Notes: generated by a model not told the origin, from the letters alone. A DNA stretch of 64,000 nucleotides from Hyphomicrobiales bacterium (GCA_021286855.1 JAJTBO010000006.1:1-64000); one strand, 5' to 3'. Counted from the stretch's first letter, positions 1 to 9,164 are shown. Program-made: numbers and translations.

Positions 1-52
1 TCAACGTCGCCGGCGCGACAATCGCACGATCGACAATCGAGGGACCGGCCCG

Positions 53-562
53 ATGTTCCAGACCTTCGCCGTCTTCGTGATCGCGCTCTTTCCGGTCCTC
101 GCCGCTCTCGGCGCGGCGACCGACTTCCTGACCATGACGCTGCCGAACCGGCTCACCGGCGCGCTGTTCGTCGCCGGGCTCGCCGCGCTCGCGGTCGCCC
201 AGCCGGGCTGGGCCGTCGTCGGCTGGCATCTCGCCGCCGCGGGCCTCGTCTTCGCCTTCGGCTTCGGCTTCTTCGCGATGGGCTGGATGGGCGGCGGCGA
301 CGTCAAGTTCGCCACCGCGATCGCCCTGTGGCTCGGCTGGGGGCAACTCCTCGAGTTCGCGCTCGGCTTCTCGATCTTCGGCGGCCTGCTCACCGTCGCG
401 ACGTTGGCCGTCGACAAGGCGTTGCAGCCCCTACCGGCGCTCCGGGTCGGCTTCCTCGCCGGCTTCCCCGAGCATCGCCACATCCCCTACGGCGTCGCTC
501 TGGCGGCGGCCGGGCTCCTCGTCTTCGCGCAGACGCCGTGGATCGCGATGCTGCCCTTGTGA
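53..562 (+). CDS. cpaA: Tad pilus prepilin peptidase CpaA
   Basis: Family A24 prepilin peptidase, an inner-membrane aspartic protease that removes the leader from Flp/Tad pre-pilins. The 169-residue protein is almost entirely hydrophobic with about five membrane segments. The two catalytic [13 protein letters not shown] visible: D24 in ATDFLTMTLPNRL and D83 in GGGDVK. It lacks the cytoplasmic methyltransferase domain of PilD, as is usual for CpaA. The ATG at 53 follows a purine-rich GAGGGACC. A strong terminator begins 25 bases after the stop, so it is probably not co-transcribed with cpaB. The flp/pilin genes that normally sit beside it would lie left of the window edge. Confidence 0.93.
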   Translation: MFQTFAVFVIALFPVLAALGAATDFLTMTLPNRLTGALFVAGLAALAVAQPGWAVVGWHLAAAGLVFAFGFGFFAMGWMGGGDVKFATAIALWLGWGQLLEFALGFSIFGGLLTVATLAVDKALQPLPALRVGFLAGFPEHRHIPYGVALAAAGLLVFAQTPWIAMLPL

Positions 563-586
563 ACCCTTTACCGCATATGCGTCGCC

Positions 587-615
587 GAGGGCCGGTCGGG
601 ACACGACCGGCCCTC
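587..615 (+). terminator. Intrinsic terminator after cpaA
   Basis: Perfect 12-bp stem (GAGGGCCGGTCG at 587-598, its complement at 604-615) with a 5-nt loop, followed directly by TTTCGTTT. It separates cpaA from the cpaB-tadC operon. Confidence 0.9.
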
Positions 616-677
616 TTTCGTTTCGAGCGGGCGCAACCGGCGGAAAGGAAACGGAAACCAAGAAAAATCACCAGCCG

Positions 678-716
678 TTAACCATACCTGAACCAATTGC
701 CGCCGAAAGTCGGCGG
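678..716 (+). promoter_or_regulatory. Candidate CtrA site and leader hairpin before cpaB
   Basis: TTAA at 678-681, seven bases, then TGAA at 689-692: one mismatch from the CtrA consensus TTAA-N7-TTAA, and it contains the common half-site TTAACCAT. Eight bases later is a perfect 7-bp hairpin (CCGCCGA at 700-706, loop AAG, TCGGCGG at 710-716), probably in the leader of the tad operon. The CtrA assignment is an inference from the motif and from known CtrA control of pili in related bacteria. Confidence 0.4.
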
Positions 717-757
717 AGATGGACGCCCTGCGTCCGCGTCGGGATCAGAGTAGGGTC

Positions 758-1558
758 ATGAAGGCTTCACGTCTCCTCGTTCTGGCGGTCGCGCTCGTCG
801 CCGGCCTCGTCGCCGCGATGCTCGCCGTCAAGATGTCGAACCGGCCGGAGGCGCCGCAGCCGGTCGCCGCCGTTCCGGCCGCGCCGCCGGCGCCGGAGAC
901 GGTCGACGTGCTGGTCGCCTCGGGCGACATCGCCATGGGCAAGCGCGTGGCGGCGGGTGACTTCGTCTGGCAGCCCTTCCCCAAGGCCGGCATCGTCGAG
1001 GCCTACATCACCCGCGGCGCCAAGCCGAACGCGACGGAAGATCTGGCCGGCCGGCTGTCGCGGACCGGGTTCGCGCGCGGCGAGCCGATCCGCGAACAGG
1101 GACTGGTCAAGGCGGAGCGCGGCTTCATGTCGGTGCTGCTGGCGCCGGGCATGCGCGCCACCGCGGTCGAGGTGAAGGCGGTGTCGACGGCGGGCGGCTT
1201 CGTGCTGCCGAACGACCACGTCGACATTCTGCTCACCCGCGCCGCGCCGAAGGCCGGCAACGGCGACCCCTACGTCAGCGAGACCATCCTGACCAACATC
1301 CGCATCCTGGCGGTCGACCAACAGGTCAACGACGGCAAGGATTCGGCGTCGATGCTGGCCAAGGACACGGTGACGCTCGAACTCACGCCGCGGCAGACCG
1401 AGATCGTCGCGCAGGCGCAACAGCTCGGCGTGATCTCGCTGGCGCTGCGCTCGATGCGCGATCGCGACGAGCCGCTGGTCGAGGAGAGCGCCGACGTCGG
1501 CGGTTCGGTGAAGGTCGTGCGCTACGGCGTCAGTTCCACGGTTTCCATCCGTCGCTGA
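758..1558 (+). CDS. cpaB: Tad pilus assembly protein CpaB/RcpC
   Basis: Periplasmic, membrane-anchored subunit of the Tad secretin complex, 266 residues. An N-terminal hydrophobic anchor (about residues 5-25, LLVLAVALVAGLVAAML) is followed by a SAF domain (about 48-115, with the VLVASGDIAMGKRV stretch) and the RcpC-type C-terminal domain (AVSTAGGFVLPNDHVDILLTR region). I chose the ATG at 758 because it places the lysine-arginine pair directly before the anchor; an in-frame ATG at 719 would add 13 charged residues. First gene of the cpaB-cpaC-cpaD-cpaE-cpaF-tadB-tadC run, 30 bases before cpaC. Confidence 0.93.
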   Translation: MKASRLLVLAVALVAGLVAAMLAVKMSNRPEAPQPVAAVPAAPPAPETVDVLVASGDIAMGKRVAAGDFVWQPFPKAGIVEAYITRGAKPNATEDLAGRLSRTGFARGEPIREQGLVKAERGFMSVLLAPGMRATAVEVKAVSTAGGFVLPNDHVDILLTRAAPKAGNGDPYVSETILTNIRILAVDQQVNDGKDSASMLAKDTVTLELTPRQTEIVAQAQQLGVISLALRSMRDRDEPLVEESADVGGSVKVVRYGVSSTVSIRR

Positions 1559-1588
1559 GGCGAGGGAACGCGTTTCGAGGGTGATCGC

Positions 1589-3118
1589 ATGTTCGCCAGT
1601 CTCCATCCCGCCCGCCGCATCGCCGCAGTCGCCGCGCTGGTCGCGGCCTTCGGCTTCGGCGCGAGCGTCCCGGCGGCGCTGGCCGCGGAAGAGGCGGCCC
1701 GCCCCGAGCGGATCGTGAGCGGCGACGCCCGCGGCGACCGGGTCGTCCATCTCGCCCTGTCGAAGTCGAAGATCCTCGACTTCGACGACGAGATCCGCGA
1801 CGTGCTGGTCTCCGATCCGAAGATCGCCGACGCGATCGTGCGGTCCTCGCGCCGGCTCTGTCTGATCGGCAACAAGTTCGGCACCACCAACGTGGTGGTG
1901 TTCGGCGCGGCCGGCCGGCCGATCGCCAATCTGGAGATCCAGGTCGAGATCGACACGCGCGCGCTGGAGAGCCTGCTGCATCGGCTGTTGCCGAAGAGCT
2001 CGATCCGGGTCGAGGCTGTGCGCGGCACGGTGATCCTGTCCGGCACCGTCCCGTCGAACGGCGACGCGGTGCAGGCCTACGAGGTCGCCAGCCGCTTCGT
2101 CGGGGCCAGCGCCGACATCAAGGGCTCGTCGTCCTCGTCGAGTTCGTCGTCGTCTTCCTCGTCGAGCTCCGCGGGCTCGACCTCGTCGAGCAGCGACCAG
2201 TCCGGCTCGTCGATCCAGGTGGTCAACGCGCTGTCGATCGCCGGCAAAGATCAGGTGATGCTGAAGGTGACGATCGCGGAGTTGCAGCGCGACGTCATCA
2301 AGAAGCTCGGCGTCGACGTCGCCGCCTCTCCGGTCGGCGGCAATCACTGGTCCACGACCGTCAGCCAGACCAGCGTGTTCCCGATCACATCGGCGACGAC
2401 CGCGAACAGTTACGGCGTCGGCTACAACGCCGGCGTCCTCGACCTCACGGCGAAATTGCAGGCGCTCGAGCAGAACAGCCTGATGCGCACGCTGGCCGAG
2501 CCCAATCTCTCGGCCCTGTCGGGCGAACAGGCGCAGTTCCTGGTCGGCGGCGAATATCCGGTGCCGGTCAGCCAGTCCTCAGGCTCTTCGGGCAGCACGA
2601 TCGGCGTCGAGTTCAAGACCTACGGCATCGCGCTGAACTTCCAGCCGGTGGTGCTCGCCGAGGACCGCATCAACCTCACCGTCAAGACCGAAGTGTCGGA
2701 ACTGACCTCGGACGGCGCGGTGACGATCGGGACGCTGACGATCCCGGCGCTGCGCGTCCGCCGCGCCGCCACGACGCTCGAGATCCCTTCGGGCGGCGCG
2801 ATGGTTCTCGGCGGCCTGATCAAGGACGACGTGCGACAGGCGCTCGCCGGCACGCCCGGGCTGATGAGCCTGCCGATCCTCGGGACGCTGTTCCGCTCGC
2901 GCGACTTCCAGCATTCGCAGAGCGAACTGGTGATCTTCATCCAGCCGCTGGTGGTGCATCCGGTGGCGTCGAGCAAGCTGCAACGTCCGGACGCCAACTT
3001 CCGGCCGAGCGGGGACGCCGCCGCCGTGTTCATGGGTCGCCTCAACCGCGTCTACCGCGCCAACGGCCAGAGCCCGAACGGGTCCTACGCCGGTCAATTC
3101 GGCTACATCTTCGATTGA
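1589..3118 (+). CDS. cpaC: Tad pilus secretin CpaC/RcpA
   Basis: Outer-membrane secretin channel of the Tad pilus, 509 residues. Signal peptide about 1-33 (ending AALAAEEA), then the pilus-type N-terminal secretin domain (about 45-125), a BON-like segment (about 128-170), and the secretin domain (about 205-460, including GGEYPVPV and the LGGLIKDD stretch). Between the BON-like and secretin domains, at about residues 178-208, lies a run dominated by serine (nt 2125-2213). Serine linkers occur in some secretins, but this one is long and nearly pure. The cpaD stop/start junction follows within 15 bases. Confidence 0.93.
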   Translation: MFASLHPARRIAAVAALVAAFGFGASVPAALAAEEAARPERIVSGDARGDRVVHLALSKSKILDFDDEIRDVLVSDPKIADAIVRSSRRLCLIGNKFGTTNVVVFGAAGRPIANLEIQVEIDTRALESLLHRLLPKSSIRVEAVRGTVILSGTVPSNGDAVQAYEVASRFVGASADIKGSSSSSSSSSSSSSSSAGSTSSSSDQSGSSIQVVNALSIAGKDQVMLKVTIAELQRDVIKKLGVDVAASPVGGNHWSTTVSQTSVFPITSATTANSYGVGYNAGVLDLTAKLQALEQNSLMRTLAEPNLSALSGEQAQFLVGGEYPVPVSQSSGSSGSTIGVEFKTYGIALNFQPVVLAEDRINLTVKTEVSELTSDGAVTIGTLTIPALRVRRAATTLEIPSGGAMVLGGLIKDDVRQALAGTPGLMSLPILGTLFRSRDFQHSQSELVIFIQPLVVHPVASSKLQRPDANFRPSGDAAAVFMGRLNRVYRANGQSPNGSYAGQFGYIFD

Positions 3119-3132
3119 GGGGCAAGCGACAC

Positions 3133-3870
3133 ATGAGCCCGTACGTTCGTCTTCTCCCCTCCTCCCGCGCCGCGATGGCGCTCCTCGGATCGCTCGCCGT
3201 CGGCGCGCTTCTCGCCGGCTGCGCGCCGCGCGAGCCGCAGATCACCGGCACGATCGACACCGACGGTTTCCACACCCGGCACCCGATCGTCGTCGAAGAG
3301 GGCAACGAGACCCTCGACGTGCCCGTCGGGGCGCAGGCGGCGCGTCTGCCGCCCAAACTCGCCGCGACGGTGGAGGGCTTCGGCCGCGAGGCGCGGCGGC
3401 GCGGCGCGAGCGGGGTCGTCGTCATGGCGCCGAGCGGCTCGGCCAACGAGACGGCGGCGCATCGGCTGACGCGCGACATCACCGCGGCTCTGATCCGCGG
3501 CGGCGTGCCGGCGCATGCGATCGAGCGACGCTCCTATCCGGCGGAGGGGCCCGAGGACGTCGCGCCGATCCGCATCGCCTATCCGCGTCTCGTCGCGCGC
3601 GTTCCGCACGAATGCGGCGAGTGGCCGAACTCGGCGATCTCGGACTTCAACAATCACGACTATTGGAACTTCGGCTGCGCGACCCAGGCCAACATCGGCG
3701 CGATGGTCGACAATCCGGTCGATCTGGTCGCGCCGGCGGAGCTCGGTCCGACCGACGCGACGCGGCGCGCCGTGGTGCTGCAGGCCTATCGCAAGGGCGA
3801 AAAGACCAAGTCCCAGTTCGGCCTGCCGGCGACGAGCGCCAGCCAGGTCAGCGGAGGCAACAGCGAATGA
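3133..3870 (+). CDS. cpaD: Tad pilus lipoprotein CpaD
   Basis: CpaD family outer-membrane-associated lipoprotein of the Tad system, thought to help the secretin assemble. 245 residues with a clear lipobox LLAGC (C30). The C-terminal half carries the family hallmark NFGCATQANIGAMVDNP and VDLVAPAELGPTD. ATG at 3133 is preferred over an in-frame codon at 3115 that overlaps the cpaC stop; it puts five residues before the hydrophobic core. Its stop overlaps the cpaE start by four bases (ATGA at 3867-3870), indicating coupled translation. Confidence 0.92.
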   Translation: MSPYVRLLPSSRAAMALLGSLAVGALLAGCAPREPQITGTIDTDGFHTRHPIVVEEGNETLDVPVGAQAARLPPKLAATVEGFGREARRRGASGVVVMAPSGSANETAAHRLTRDITAALIRGGVPAHAIERRSYPAEGPEDVAPIRIAYPRLVARVPHECGEWPNSAISDFNNHDYWNFGCATQANIGAMVDNPVDLVAPAELGPTDATRRAVVLQAYRKGEKTKSQFGLPATSASQVSGGNSE

Positions 3871-5123
3871 CCCTCGGACACGACGACGGCGGCTCCGCCG
3901 ACGAGCTGCGCCCGGTCCCGCGGATCGCCATCCAGGCGTTCTGCGACACGACCGAACTCGCCGAGACCCTGGAGGCGGCGGGCGCCGACCGGCGCATGTC
4001 GCGCGCCCATCTCAAGGTGCAGATGGGCGGGCTGCCGGCGGCTGTCGAATTCTACGGCTCGGCGCCGACCCCGAACCTGGTCGTGGTCGAATCGAAGGGC
4101 AAGGCGGCGGATCTGCTCGGTCATCTCGACGGGCTCGCCGAGGTCTGCGATTCCGGCACCAAGGTGATGGTGATCGGCCACGTCAACGACGTGGTGCTCT
4201 ATCGCGAACTGATCCGGCGCGGCGTCAGCGAATATGTCGTGATGCCGCTCGACATGTTCGATCTGATCCGGGCGATCGGCGATCTCTACGGCGGACCGAC
4301 CGCCGCGCCGCTCGGCCGCTCGGTCGCCTTCGTCGGCGCCAAGGGCGGTTGCGGCGCCTCGACGGTGGCGCACAACGTCGCCTGGTCGGTCGGCTCGCTC
4401 TACGCCACCGACGTGCTGATCGCCGACTTCGACCTCGCCTGGGGCACGGCCGGGCTCGACTTCAACCAGGAGCCGGCGCAGGGCGTGCTCGAAGCGCTCA
4501 ACTCGCCGGAACGGCTCGACGACGTGTTCTTCGACCGGCTGTTGACCAAGTGCTCCGACAACCTGTCGATCCTCGGCGCTCCGGCGATGCTCGACCGCAC
4601 CTACGACCAGCAGGACCACGACTTCGACGCGGTCGTCGAAGTGGCCCGCTCGATGGTGCCCCTGGTGGTGCTCGATCTGCCGCATCAGTGGAACGGTTGG
4701 GTGAAGCGGCAGTTGTGCGAGGCCGACGACGTGATGATCGTCGCCACGCCCGAACTCGCCAGCCTGCGCAACGCCAAGAGCCTGATCGACACGCTGAAGG
4801 CGAGCCGGCCGAACGACGCGCCGCCGCATCTGATCGTCAGCATGTCCGGCATGCCGAAGCGGCCGGAAATCAAACCGGAGGAATTCGGCAAGGCGTTGGA
4901 GCTGCCGATCGCGGCGACCATCCCCTTCGACGCGGCCGCCTTCGGCAACGCCGCCAACAAGGGGCTGATGATCGGCGAAATGGACGCCAAACATCCCGCC
5001 GCGGAGGTCTTCCGCTCGCTGGCGGCGCTCGCCACGAAGCGGGAGGGCCGCAAGACGCGTCGCTCCGCGCTCGATCTCGGGCCGTTGCTCGCCAAACTGC
5101 GCCTGCCGAAGAAGGCGTCGTGA
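3867..5123 (+). CDS. cpaE: Tad pilus localisation ATPase CpaE/TadZ
   Basis: MinD/ParA-like ATPase that places the Tad machinery in the cell, 418 residues. The N-terminal part (about 15-140) looks like an atypical receiver domain. A deviant Walker A, KGGCGAST, lies near residue 155; the invariant second lysine of ParA is replaced by alanine, as is typical of CpaE/TadZ. The rest of the MinD-like fold follows (DVLIADFDLAWGTAG, VVLDLPHQWNGW). Start overlaps the cpaD stop by four bases. 24 bases separate it from cpaF. Confidence 0.92.
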   Translation: MTLGHDDGGSADELRPVPRIAIQAFCDTTELAETLEAAGADRRMSRAHLKVQMGGLPAAVEFYGSAPTPNLVVVESKGKAADLLGHLDGLAEVCDSGTKVMVIGHVNDVVLYRELIRRGVSEYVVMPLDMFDLIRAIGDLYGGPTAAPLGRSVAFVGAKGGCGASTVAHNVAWSVGSLYATDVLIADFDLAWGTAGLDFNQEPAQGVLEALNSPERLDDVFFDRLLTKCSDNLSILGAPAMLDRTYDQQDHDFDAVVEVARSMVPLVVLDLPHQWNGWVKRQLCEADDVMIVATPELASLRNAKSLIDTLKASRPNDAPPHLIVSMSGMPKRPEIKPEEFGKALELPIAATIPFDAAAFGNAANKGLMIGEMDAKHPAAEVFRSLAALATKREGRKTRRSALDLGPLLAKLRLPKKAS

Positions 5124-5147
5124 TCGTTTCGAAGTCGAGGTGAAGGC

Positions 5148-6620
5148 ATGTTCGGTCGTCGTGGTTCGGCTGGATCGAGTTTCGGAAGCGGCAAGGCCGA
5201 GGTCGCCCCTCGCCCGGCCGCGCCGACGCGTCCGGCCGCCTCCGCCGCGCCTGCGCCCTCTCCGGCGCGGACGCCGAATCCGGCCGCCGATCCGAACGCG
5301 CCGCTGCCGCCGAGCAAGACGCAGGAGCGGGTGCGCTCGGAGGACTACTACGACACCAAATCGTCGATCTTCTCGGCGCTGATCGACACGATCGACCTCT
5401 CTCAGCTCGCCCGGCTCGACGCGGAATCGGCGCGCGAGGAGATCTCGGACGTCATCAACGAGATCATCCATCTGAAGAATCTGGTGATGTCGATCGCCGA
5501 GCAGGAGGAACTGCTCGCCGACATCGTCAACGACGTGCTCGGCTACGGTCCGCTCGAGCCGCTGCTCGCCCGCGACGACATCGCCGACATCATGGTCAAC
5601 GGCGCGGAGAAGACCTACATCGAAGTCTCCGGCAAGGTGCAGCTGACCAATGTCCGCTTCCGCGACAATCAGCAGCTGATGAACGTCTGCCAGCGCATCG
5701 TCAGCCAGGTCGGACGCCGCGTCGACGAAAGCTCGCCGATCTGCGACGCGCGCCTGCCCGACGGCTCCCGCGTCAACGTCATCGCGCCGCCGCTCGCCAT
5801 CGACGGGCCGGCGTTGACCATCCGCAAGTTCAAGAAGGACAAGCTCACCCTCGATCAGCTGGTGAAGTTCGGCTCGATCACGCCGGAGGGCGCGCAGGTC
5901 CTGCAGGTCATCGGCAAGAGCCGCTGCAACGTCATCGTCTCGGGCGGCACCGGCTCGGGCAAGACGACGCTGCTCAACTGTCTGACCCGTTACATCGAGT
6001 CGACCGAGCGCATCATCACCTGCGAAGACGCGGCCGAACTGCAGCTGCAACAGCCGCACGTGGTGCGTCTGGAAACCCGCCCGCCGAACATCGAGGGCGA
6101 GGGCCAGATCACCATGCGCGATCTGATCAAGAACTGCCTGCGCATGCGACCCGAGCGGATCATCGTCGGCGAAGTGCGCGGCCCGGAGGCCTTCGACCTC
6201 CTGCAGGCGATGAACACCGGCCACGACGGCTCGATGGGCACGCTGCACGCCAATTCGCCCCGCGAGGCGCTCTCCCGCATGGAATCGATGATCACCATGG
6301 GCGGTTACGGCCTGCCGGCGCGCACCATCCGCGAGATGATCGTCTCCTCGGTCGACATCATCGTCCAGTCGGCGCGTCTGCGCGACGGCTCGCGCCGCAT
6401 CACCGCCATCACCGAAGTGCTGGGCATTGAAGGCGAGGTGATCGTCACCCAGGATCTGTTCCTCTACGAGATCCTCGGCGAGGACGAGTTCGGGCGGATC
6501 GTCGGACGGCATCGCTCGACCGGCATCGGCCGGCCGCGGATGTGGGACCGCGCCCGCTACTTCGGCGAGGACCGGCGATTGGCGGAAGCGCTCGACCGCG
6601 CCGAAGTCGTCGAAAACTGA
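5148..6620 (+). CDS. cpaF: Tad pilus assembly ATPase CpaF/TadA
   Basis: Secretion-type hexameric ATPase that powers Flp pilus assembly, 490 residues. A proline/alanine-rich, low-complexity N-terminus (about 1-60) precedes the conserved core. Walker [10 protein letters not shown] is at about 266-274, the Asp box/Walker B region at [17 protein letters not shown], and the His box at [15 protein letters not shown]. It follows cpaE by 24 bases and precedes tadB by 24. The flanking genes make the Tad assignment secure. Confidence 0.96.
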   Translation: MFGRRGSAGSSFGSGKAEVAPRPAAPTRPAASAAPAPSPARTPNPAADPNAPLPPSKTQERVRSEDYYDTKSSIFSALIDTIDLSQLARLDAESAREEISDVINEIIHLKNLVMSIAEQEELLADIVNDVLGYGPLEPLLARDDIADIMVNGAEKTYIEVSGKVQLTNVRFRDNQQLMNVCQRIVSQVGRRVDESSPICDARLPDGSRVNVIAPPLAIDGPALTIRKFKKDKLTLDQLVKFGSITPEGAQVLQVIGKSRCNVIVSGGTGSGKTTLLNCLTRYIESTERIITCEDAAELQLQQPHVVRLETRPPNIEGEGQITMRDLIKNCLRMRPERIIVGEVRGPEAFDLLQAMNTGHDGSMGTLHANSPREALSRMESMITMGGYGLPARTIREMIVSSVDIIVQSARLRDGSRRITAITEVLGIEGEVIVTQDLFLYEILGEDEFGRIVGRHRSTGIGRPRMWDRARYFGEDRRLAEALDRAEVVEN

Positions 6621-6644
6621 TCGAGGAGGCGAGAAGCGCGGCCC

Positions 6645-7646
6645 ATGTTCGATTCGAACCTCCTGATCCTGGCGATGGTCGTCCTGTTCGCGCTCAGCGC
6701 CGGCGGCGTCGCCTATACGCTGCTCTTCGACAAGGTCTCGGACGGCGACGTCTACGCCAAGCGGATGGAGCGCATCGTCGCTTCGCCCGAGGACAAGGCG
6801 TCGGACAACGCGGCGGCCAGTTCGGCCCGGACCAAGCGGTCTTTGCAGAGCGCGCTCAAGGAATTCGAGGAGCGGCAGAAGGCGAAGAACGACAAGACGG
6901 CGAAACCGCCGCTGTCGCTGCGCCTGATCCAGGCCGGCCTCTCCTGGAATCGCAAGACCTACATCCTGTTCTCGATCGGCCTGGCCGTCGGCGTCGGGGT
7001 CGCCACCTTCCTGTTGTCCGGTCAGCCGCTCGTGGCGCTCGGCGGGTTGGTGATCGGCGGGCTCGGGCTGCCCTCCTGGGTGATCGACCGGCTGCGCAAG
7101 CGGCGGCAGAAGGCCTTCATCGCGGAACTGCCGACCGCGATCGATCTGATCGTGCGCGGCGTGCGCTCCGGTCTGCCGCTCGGCGACTGTCTCCGGATGA
7201 TCTCGACCGAGACCAAGGAGCCGCTGAAGAGCGAGTTCCGGGTCATCATGGAGGCGCAGCAGATGGGCGTGCCGGTCGGCGAAGCCTGTCTGAAGCTCTA
7301 CGAGCGGATGCCGCTGCAGGAGGCGAACTTCTTCGGCATCGTCATCGCGATCCAGCAGAAGGCCGGCGGCAATCTCTCCGAGGCGCTCGGCAACCTCGCC
7401 AACGTGCTGCGCGAACGCACCAAGATGCGCCAGAAGATCAGCGCCATGTCGATGGAGGCGAAGTCTTCGGCGGCGATCATCGGTTCGCTGCCCTTCGTCG
7501 TCGGCGGCCTCGTCTATCTGACCAGCCCGAGCTACATCAAAATTCTGTTCGCCACCACATCCGGCAATCTGATCCTGATCGGCGGCGGGCTCTACATGGC
7601 GCTCGGCGTTCTGGTGATGCGCCAGATGATCAACTTCGATTTCTGA
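6645..7646 (+). CDS. tadB: Tad pilus inner-membrane protein TadB
   Basis: GspF-type polytopic membrane platform protein of the Tad pilus, 333 residues. An N-terminal membrane segment (about 5-25), a charged cytoplasmic stretch (about 30-95), a central pair of membrane helices (about 103-145), the T2SSF domain (about 165-290, with DLIVRGVRSGLPLGDCLRMI), and C-terminal hydrophobic helices. Works as a pair with TadC, whose start is 10 bases downstream, around the CpaF ATPase. Confidence 0.94.
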   Translation: MFDSNLLILAMVVLFALSAGGVAYTLLFDKVSDGDVYAKRMERIVASPEDKASDNAAASSARTKRSLQSALKEFEERQKAKNDKTAKPPLSLRLIQAGLSWNRKTYILFSIGLAVGVGVATFLLSGQPLVALGGLVIGGLGLPSWVIDRLRKRRQKAFIAELPTAIDLIVRGVRSGLPLGDCLRMISTETKEPLKSEFRVIMEAQQMGVPVGEACLKLYERMPLQEANFFGIVIAIQQKAGGNLSEALGNLANVLRERTKMRQKISAMSMEAKSSAAIIGSLPFVVGGLVYLTSPSYIKILFATTSGNLILIGGGLYMALGVLVMRQMINFDF

Positions 7647-7656
7647 GGACGCCGCG

Positions 7657-8625
7657 ATGTCGCTGATCGACAGCCTCACCGATCCGCAGACGCTGCTCGC
7701 CGGCGCGGTCGGCGTCGGCGTGGTCGCGACGATCGTCTCGGTCGGCATGCCGTTGCTCGAGCGCAACGAGATGGCGGGGCGGATGAAGGCGGTGGCCGGC
7801 GAGCGCGAGAAGATCCGCGCCCGCGAGCGCGCCAAGCTGCAGGCCGACCGCGGCAAGGCGCTGCGCGCCGAGCCGAAGACCTACATGAAGAATCTCGTCG
7901 AGAAGCTGCAGCTGCAACAGGCGCTGGCCGACGAGAAGACCGCCGACCGGCTGCGGCAGGCGGGCTTTCGCGGACAGGCGCCGCTGACGGTGTTCCTGTT
8001 CGCGCGGTTCGTGATGCCCTTCGCGACCTTCGCCTTCGCCCTCTTCTATCTGTTCGTGCTGACCAACCTGTCGACGCCGGGCAACATCAAGTTCATCTAC
8101 GCCCTGGCGGCGGCCGGCGTCGGCTTCTATCTGCCGAACCTCTACATCCAGAACACCATCTCGAAACGTCAGCAGTCGATCCGCCGCTCCTGGCCGGACG
8201 CGCTCGACCTGCTGCTGATCTGCATCGAATCGGGCATGTCGATCGAGCCGGCGTTCCGTCGCGTCGCCGAGGAGATCGGCGCGCAGTCGCTGGCGCTGGC
8301 CGAGGAGATGTCGCTGACCGCGGCCGAACTCGCCTTCCTGCAGGAGCGGCGCAAGGCCTACGAGAACCTCGCCACCCGCACCGGTCTCGAGCCGGTGCGC
8401 GGCGTCACCACCGCGCTGATCCAGGCCGAGCGCTACGGCACGCCGCTCGGGCAGGCGTTGCGCGTCCTCTCTCAGGAGAGCCGCGCCCACCGCCTCGCCG
8501 AAGCGGAGAAGAAGGCGGCGGCGCTGCCGCCCAAACTCACCGTGCCGATGATCCTGTTCTTCCTGCCGGTGCTGTTCGTGGTGATCATCGGACCGGCGAT
8601 GATCCAGCTGTTCAAGTGGAACTGA
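7657..8625 (+). CDS. tadC: Tad pilus inner-membrane protein TadC
   Basis: Second GspF-type platform protein, 322 residues. N-terminal membrane segment (about 10-30), a basic cytoplasmic region (about 40-100), a membrane pair (about 112-158), the T2SSF domain (about 175-290, DALDLLLICIESGMSIEPAF) and a final helix pair (PMILFFLPVLFVVIIGPAMIQL). Last gene of the seven-gene tad run on this strand; TadD lies nearby on the opposite strand. Confidence 0.94.
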   Translation: MSLIDSLTDPQTLLAGAVGVGVVATIVSVGMPLLERNEMAGRMKAVAGEREKIRARERAKLQADRGKALRAEPKTYMKNLVEKLQLQQALADEKTADRLRQAGFRGQAPLTVFLFARFVMPFATFAFALFYLFVLTNLSTPGNIKFIYALAAAGVGFYLPNLYIQNTISKRQQSIRRSWPDALDLLLICIESGMSIEPAFRRVAEEIGAQSLALAEEMSLTAAELAFLQERRKAYENLATRTGLEPVRGVTTALIQAERYGTPLGQALRVLSQESRAHRLAEAEKKAAALPPKLTVPMILFFLPVLFVVIIGPAMIQLFKWN

Positions 8626-8656
8626 CCGTCGCGCCGGACGCATGGCCGTCCCTGCC

Positions 8657-8676
8657 ATATCAGCATTGACTGATAT
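8657..8676. promoter_or_regulatory. Operator-like inverted repeat over a putative promoter
   Basis: ATATCAG at 8657-8663 and CTGATAT at 8670-8676 form a perfect 7-bp inverted repeat with a 6-bp spacer. A TTGACT at 8666-8671 lies in it and could be a -35 element, with a weak -10 (TTACGA, 8689-8694) 17 bp downstream. This sits 100 bases before the AhpD-like gene, so a repressor site is the simplest reading. The regulator is unknown and none is adjacent. Confidence 0.5.
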
Positions 8677-8777
8677 ATTGCGACTGCGTTACGACCCGGG
8701 AGACCTGCGCGAGCGCGCCGAACTCGCAAGAGCGCGTCTCGCGCCGACGAACCGACCGCATCGGAGGGACCCGACCC

Positions 8778-9137
8778 ATGTTCAAGAACTGGCAGAACAT
8801 CGCGACCGAGATGACCGTCCTCCTCAAGGAGGTCCGCACCGGCGCGCCGGACGCGATGAAGGGCTTCAGCCAGCTGGCCGCCGGCGCGCTCAAGGCGGGC
8901 GCGCTCGACACCAAGACCAAGGAACTGATCGCCATGGCGATCTCGGTCACGGTGCGCTGCGATCCGTGCATCGCCTTCCACGCCAAGGCGGCGCGGGCGG
9001 CGGGCGCGACCCGCGAGGAGCTGATGGAGACGATCGCCACCGCGATCTACATGGGCGCCGGTCCGGCCTACATGTACGCCGCCCAGGCGGTCGAAGCCTT
9101 CGACCAGTTCGAGCCGACCGCTCCGGCCGCCGAGTGA
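8778..9137 (+). CDS. AhpD-like carboxymuconolactone decarboxylase family protein
   Basis: 119-residue all-helical protein of the AhpD/carboxymuconolactone decarboxylase superfamily. The redox motif is visible as C61-x2-C64-x3-H68 (CDPCIAFH), the arrangement seen in AhpD-type disulfide reductases rather than in the true decarboxylase. A peroxidase or thiol-redox role is therefore likely, but the substrate is unknown. Preceded by an AGGGACC ribosome-binding stretch, by an operator-like palindrome about 100 bases upstream, and followed by a strong terminator, so it is a single-gene unit unrelated to the tad operon before it. Confidence 0.85.
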   Translation: MFKNWQNIATEMTVLLKEVRTGAPDAMKGFSQLAAGALKAGALDTKTKELIAMAISVTVRCDPCIAFHAKAARAAGATREELMETIATAIYMGAGPAYMYAAQAVEAFDQFEPTAPAAE

Positions 9138-9164
9138 GGCGAAGCCCTCCCCGCCAAGACGACG

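Noticed and set aside
3786-7856. Very long open frame on the minus strand across cpaE-tadB
   Set aside because: Arg/His/Asp-rich composition, no recognisable domain, and it lies antisense to well-supported tad genes; it is an effect of high GC at third positions.
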